Assembly (NCBI RefSeq): GCF_900172325.1
Contig: NZ_FWFR01000001.1
Coordinates: forward strand, 1,876,335 to 1,940,334
DNA: 64,000 nucleotides
Source of the DNA: Oceanibacterium hippocampi
GTDB taxonomy: Bacteria > Pseudomonadota > Alphaproteobacteria > Sneathiellales > Sneathiellaceae
Direction: 5' to 3'
Shown piece by piece: positions 60,275 through 64,000 of this stretch. Numbering within the stretch: position 1 is the first letter of the stretch; each line of letters opens with the position of its first letter. Below the pieces are notes generated by a model, which was not told where the DNA came from, made no database searches, and saw only the letters and a list, made by a program, of their open reading frames with translations. Both the position numbers and the translations under genes were made by a program.

Positions 60275-62926
60275 TCATTCCGCCGACACCGCTCCGCGCG
60301 CCTTGGCGGGCTTCGCCGTCTTCGCGGCCTTGGTGGTCTTGGTCGCCTTCTTGGCCTTCGCCGGCGCCTTCCGCTTGGCGGCACCGCCGGCCTTCTTCTT
60401 CGGGCTGGCGGCGGCCTTGGCGGCGAGCAGGGCGACCGCCTGTTCCATCGTCACGGTTTCCGGGGTCACGTCCTGGGGCAGGGTGGCATTGATGCCATCA
60501 TGCTTCAGGTATGGGCCGTAACGGCCACTCATGACGGCGATATTCTGGCCGCTCTCCGGATGCGTGCCGACGATCCGCAAGGGCTCGGCGCCGCCCCGGC
60601 CACGGCCGGATTTCGACTGGGCGAGGGCATCCACGGCACGGTTGAGGCCGACCGTCAGCGCTTCCTCGGTCGAGGTCAGCCGGCCGTACTTGCCGTCGCA
60701 TTCGACATAGGGCCCGTAGCGGCCGAGCCCGGCGCGGATCGGCTTGCCGGTTTCCGGGTGGGGGCCGAGGTCGCGCGGCAGCGAGAGCAGGCGGACGGCG
60801 AGAGCGAAGTCGACGTTCTCGAGCTCGATATCCTTCGGGATCGAGACCCGCTTCGGCTTCTTCTTTTCCTTCGGAACGGCCTCGCCAAGCTGCAGGTAGT
60901 GGCCGTAGGGTCCCTTGCGCAGCGTCATGTCGGCGCCGCTTTCCGGATCCTGGCCGAGCAGCTTCGGGCCTTCCTCGGCCGCGTCCTCGCCATTGCCGCC
61001 CGCCGGTGCGCCGAGCGGCCGGGTATAGCGGCATTCCGGGTACTTGTTGCAGCCGATGAAGGCGCCGTAGCGGCTGGTCTTGAGCGACAGCCGGCCATCG
61101 CCGCAGGTCGGGCAGACCCGCAGGTCGCGGCCGTCCGTGGCCTCGTCCTCGGGGAAGATGTGGGCGGCGAGAACCTCGTTCAGCTTCTCCAGCACGTCGC
61201 TGACGCGAAGCTCCTTGGTACCGTCGACGGCGGCATGGAAGTCGGTCCAGAAATTCCGGAGCACGGTCTTCCAGTCGACCTCGGCGGCGGAAACCTCGTC
61301 GAGCTGCTCTTCCAGGTTGGCAGTGAAGTCGTAGCCGACATAGCGGTTGAAGAAATTGTCGAGGAAGGCGGTGACCAGGATGCCGTTGTCCTCGGGCACG
61401 AAACGGCGCTGGTCGAGCGTCACGTAGCCGCGATCCTGCAGCACGGTCAGGATCGAGGCATAGGTCGACGGGCGGCCGATGCCGAGTTCTTCCAGTTTCT
61501 TCACCAGGGTCGCTTCCGAGTAACGCGGCGGCGGCTCGGTGAAATGCTGTTCCGGCTTGATCGCTTCCTGGGCCATCGCCGTGCCGACGGTGATCTTCGG
61601 CAGCCGGCGGCCGTCCTCGTCATCGGCGCTGTCGTCGCGGCCTTCCTCGTAGAGCTTGAGGAAGCCCGGGAACAGCACGACGCTGCCGGTCGCCCGCAGC
61701 ACGGTCTGCGCCGCGGCGTCGCCGATGTCGATCGCGGTCTGTTCGAGGCGCGCGCTTTCCATCTGGCTGGCCAGCGTGCGCTTCCAGATCAGCGCGTAGA
61801 GCTTCGCCTGCTCGTCGGAGAGGAAGCGCGCCATGTCCTGCGGCAGGCGGCTGAGATCGGTCGGACGGACCGCCTCGTGCGCCTCCTGGGCATTCTTCGA
61901 CTTGGTCTTGTAGAAGCGCGGCTTCTCCGGAACGTAGTCGGCGCCATACTCGCGGCCGATCACCTCGCGGCAGGCCGCCATGGCCTCGTTGGCGATCTGC
62001 ACGCCGTCGGTCCGCATGTAGGTGATCAGGCCGACGGTCTCGCCGTTGATCGTGGCGCCTTCATAGAGCTTCTGGGCGACCTGCATGGTCCGCTTGGCGC
62101 CGAAGCCGAGCTTGCGCGAGGCCTCCTGCTGCAGGGTCGAGGTGGTGAAGGGCGGGGCCGGGTTGCGCCGGGTCGGCTTGACCGCGACGTCGAGGACGCG
62201 GAGTTCGGCGGCCTCGATCGTGCGCTTGGCGGCCTCGGCGGCCTCGGCATTGCCGAGATCGAACTTCTGCAGCTTGCGCCCGTCCAGCTGGGTCAGCCGG
62301 GCGGCGACGCTGTCGTTCTGTTCGGTCCGGAGCAGCGCCTCGACGGTCCAGTATTCCTGTGCCCGGAAGGCGTCGATCTCGAGTTCCCGCTCGACCACGA
62401 GGCGGAGCGCCACCGATTGCACCCGGCCGGCCGACTTGGCGCCGGGCAGCTTGCGCCAGAGCACCGGCGAGAGCGTGAAACCGACCAGATAGTCCAGCGC
62501 CCGGCGGGCCTGCTGGGCATTGACCAGCGCCATGTCGAGTTCGCGCGGGTTGGCGACCGCGTCGAGCACGGCGCGCTTGGTGATCTCGTTGAAGACGATG
62601 CGATGGACCTTGACGTCCTTCAGGGCCTTGCGGCGCTTCAGTTCCTCCAGCACGTGCCAGGCAATGGCCTCGCCCTCGCGATCCGGGTCAGTCGCGAGAT
62701 AGAGGTGATCCGACGACTTGACCGCGTCGGCGATCGCCTTGAGATGCTTGGCCGATTTCGGATCGGCCTCGTAAGTCATGCGGAAATCGTCGTCGGGATC
62801 GACGCTGCCGTCCTTCGGCGGGAGATCCCGGACATGGCCGTAGGAAGCCAGAACCTCGAAGTCCTTGCCGAGATACTTGTTGATCGTTTTCGCCTTCGCG
62901 GGCGATTCCACTACAACGACGTTCAT
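60275..62926 (-). CDS. topA: DNA topoisomerase I
   Basis: 883 residues. TOPRIM at the start (VVVVESPAKAKTINKYLG, LATDPDREGEAIAWH), catalytic tyrosine in GLITYMRTDG, one zinc finger (CPTCGDGRLSLKTSRYGAFIGC), several C-terminal repeat modules (ATLKHPGYGPYxxYxG-type, seen as GPYGHYLQLGE, GRYGPYVECDGKYG, GRYGPYLKHDG) and a roughly 40-residue Lys/Ala-rich tail. It relaxes negatively supercoiled DNA. Located between dprA and rnr, as usual. Confidence 0.97.
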   Translation of the reverse strand: MNVVVVESPAKAKTINKYLGKDFEVLASYGHVRDLPPKDGSVDPDDDFRMTYEADPKSAKHLKAIADAVKSSDHLYLATDPDREGEAIAWHVLEELKRRKALKDVKVHRIVFNEITKRAVLDAVANPRELDMALVNAQQARRALDYLVGFTLSPVLWRKLPGAKSAGRVQSVALRLVVERELEIDAFRAQEYWTVEALLRTEQNDSVAARLTQLDGRKLQKFDLGNAEAAEAAKRTIEAAELRVLDVAVKPTRRNPAPPFTTSTLQQEASRKLGFGAKRTMQVAQKLYEGATINGETVGLITYMRTDGVQIANEAMAACREVIGREYGADYVPEKPRFYKTKSKNAQEAHEAVRPTDLSRLPQDMARFLSDEQAKLYALIWKRTLASQMESARLEQTAIDIGDAAAQTVLRATGSVVLFPGFLKLYEEGRDDSADDEDGRRLPKITVGTAMAQEAIKPEQHFTEPPPRYSEATLVKKLEELGIGRPSTYASILTVLQDRGYVTLDQRRFVPEDNGILVTAFLDNFFNRYVGYDFTANLEEQLDEVSAAEVDWKTVLRNFWTDFHAAVDGTKELRVSDVLEKLNEVLAAHIFPEDEATDGRDLRVCPTCGDGRLSLKTSRYGAFIGCNKYPECRYTRPLGAPAGGNGEDAAEEGPKLLGQDPESGADMTLRKGPYGHYLQLGEAVPKEKKKPKRVSIPKDIELENVDFALAVRLLSLPRDLGPHPETGKPIRAGLGRYGPYVECDGKYGRLTSTEEALTVGLNRAVDALAQSKSGRGRGGAEPLRIVGTHPESGQNIAVMSGRYGPYLKHDGINATLPQDVTPETVTMEQAVALLAAKAAASPKKKAGGAAKRKAPAKAKKATKTTKAAKTAKPAKARGAVSAE

Positions 62927-62987
62927 ACCTGCTCGCGGGCTCCGTTCGTCGCTTCCAGCACACGGGAAGAATTCGGGACTGCCGGTC

Positions 62988-64000
62988 TCACGCCTCGGCG
63001 CGATCCATCGGCAAGACGGCCGTTACCCGGTTTCCTGGATGCCGTTCCAGACGCCCGGCAAGCTCCAGTTCGAGCAGCACCGTCAGAATGATTGCTGGTG
63101 GTACTTGGCACTGTCTAACGAGTTCGTCAACATCTACCGGGGTCGCGCCGAGCTTCTCGACGATCGTCGGACGGTGCCGCGAAAGAGCGTCCTCGGCGAC
63201 CGCCGCGGGCGCCGGGCCGGCGAAATCGGCGCCGTCCTGATCGGCTCCGGCCGGCCGCGCGACCGCGTTCAGCACGGCCAGCACGTCGCCGGCGCCCTCG
63301 ACCAGCGTGGCGCCGTCGCGGATCAGCCCGTTGCAGCCGCGCGCCCGGGGATCGAGCGGCGAGCCGGGCACCGCGAAGACCTCCCGGCCCTGGTCGGCGG
63401 CCATCCGCGCGGTGATCAGCGAGCCGGAGCGGAGCGCCGCCTCGACCACCAGGACCCCGAGCGACAGGCCCGAGATCAGCCGGTTGCGGCGCGGGAAATG
63501 GCTCGCCTGGGGCTGCGTCCCGAGCGGCTGTTCGGCGACCAGGCAGCCGCTTTCGGCCATGCGCTCGTACAGCCCGGCATTCTCGCGCGGATAGACGATG
63601 TCGATGCCGCCGCCGAGCACGCCGATGGTGCCGCTGGCGAGCGCCGCCTCGTGTGCTGCCGCGTCGTGGCCGCGGGCCAGGCCGGAGACGATGACCAGGC
63701 CTGCCTCGCCCAGTTCGGCGGCGATCGCGCGGGTGAAGCGGAGCGCCGCGGCCGAGGCATTCCGCGCGCCGACGATGGCGAACAGTCGCCGGCCGAGCAG
63801 TTCGGGGTGGCCGCGCACGGAGAGCACCGGCGGCGCGTCGTCGATGGCGCGGAGCGCCTTCGGGTAATAGCTGTCGGGCAGCGCCAGAAGGTGGCCGCCG
63901 AGGGCCTCCAGCGCGGCCGCCTCGGCCTCGATCTCGGCCCTGGCCGGAACCCGGATGCGCCGTTTCAGGCCGCCGCGCCGGGCCAGTTCGGGCAGGGCGT
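62988..64000 (-). CDS. dprA: DNA-processing protein DprA, N-terminus beyond the window
   Basis: The frame is open from the window edge to 62988 (about 336 codons visible). The Rossmann-like core is clear: LLALPDSYYPKALRAID upstream, LFAIVGARNASAAALRFTRAIAA, VIVSGLARGHDAAAHEAAL, GTIGVLGGGIDIVYPREN, FPRRNRLISGLSLGVLVVEAALRSGSLITARMAADQGREVFAVPG. A C-terminal winged-helix DprA_WH domain (about the last 65 residues) is present. It loads RecA on incoming single strands in transformation. Divergent spacing to topA is 61 bases on the same strand. Confidence 0.95.
   Translation of the reverse strand, partial: ALPELARRGGLKRRIRVPARAEIEAEAAALEALGGHLLALPDSYYPKALRAIDDAPPVLSVRGHPELLGRRLFAIVGARNASAAALRFTRAIAAELGEAGLVIVSGLARGHDAAAHEAALASGTIGVLGGGIDIVYPRENAGLYERMAESGCLVAEQPLGTQPQASHFPRRNRLISGLSLGVLVVEAALRSGSLITARMAADQGREVFAVPGSPLDPRARGCNGLIRDGATLVEGAGDVLAVLNAVARPAGADQDGADFAGPAPAAVAEDALSRHRPTIVEKLGATPVDVDELVRQCQVPPAIILTVLLELELAGRLERHPGNRVTAVLPMDRAEA

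Noticed and set aside
59981-63091. Open frame of 1,036 codons antisense to topA
   Set aside because: Composition and lack of motifs mark it as a shadow; topA on the other strand is complete.

Overview
The window looks like a chromosomal segment of a high-GC alphaproteobacterium, most likely a Rhodospirillales-type organism. The basis is the gene content: a DivK-PleD pair with a perfect CtrA-type box (TTAA-N7-TTAA) upstream, clustered GANTC (CcrM) sites, an EipB/DUF1849 envelope protein, a phasin, ClpS-ClpA, four-subunit sarcosine oxidase, and the block DUF3572-divK-pleD ... rpmG ... rnr-topA-dprA that is often kept together in this class. No rRNA, tRNA, CRISPR array or prophage was recognised. 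Both window edges cut a gene: a methyltransferase on the left and dprA on the right.

Left part (1-9.6 kb). A ferric-reductase-like flavoprotein lies between an intact LysR regulator and a decayed copy of that regulator's C-terminus. Divergent from the LysR gene runs a tightly coupled cluster: Tat-exported binding protein, ABC ATPase, ABC permease, FAD oxidoreductase, class III CoA-transferase, enoyl-CoA hydratase and 7Fe/8Fe ferredoxin. It reads as uptake and CoA-dependent breakdown of an unidentified acid.

9.6-23.8 kb. A GNAT gene broken by an in-frame TAG is followed by a MATE exporter whose 3' end overlaps a convergent AbrB-type membrane gene. Next come a desuccinylase-like amidohydrolase, a GGCT-like unknown and a GlxA/AraC regulator. 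The regulator is divergent from soxBDAG (sarcosine oxidase). Then follow an SDR, a membrane adenylate cyclase and pseudouridine-5'-phosphate glycosidase.

23.8-46.5 kb. A D,D-carboxypeptidase with a SPOR domain and a lipoprotein diverge from a region with four GANTC sites and a perfect CtrA box. Then come a phasin with a clear promoter and a TGC-rich operator-like palindrome, clpS-clpA, a ZntB-type transporter, a long leftward group of housekeeping and detoxification genes (ALDH, RidA, GDPD, DUF482, GFA, PPOX), a soluble cyclase coupled to agmatine deiminase and N-carbamoylputrescine amidase, a diguanylate cyclase, eipB and dinB.

46.5-64 kb. The cell-cycle/housekeeping block divK-pleD ... rpmG-MFS-NUDIX-NUDIX-DUF983-GDPD-rnr-topA-dprA. 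Between pleD and rpmG sit an aldehyde dehydrogenase and the most unusual item in the window: a complete 2,952-bp IS1595/ISXO2-type transposon. It has 24-bp inverted repeats (21 matches) and a perfect 8-bp target duplication (AATAAAAA), and it is inserted in the T-tract of the rpmG terminator. Besides the transposase it carries six AT-richer passenger genes: a DUF3800 protein, two translationally coupled tiny proteins, two small unknowns on the other strand, and a 54-residue protein whose stop codon lies inside the right inverted repeat. This cargo is the best candidate here for an undescribed system.
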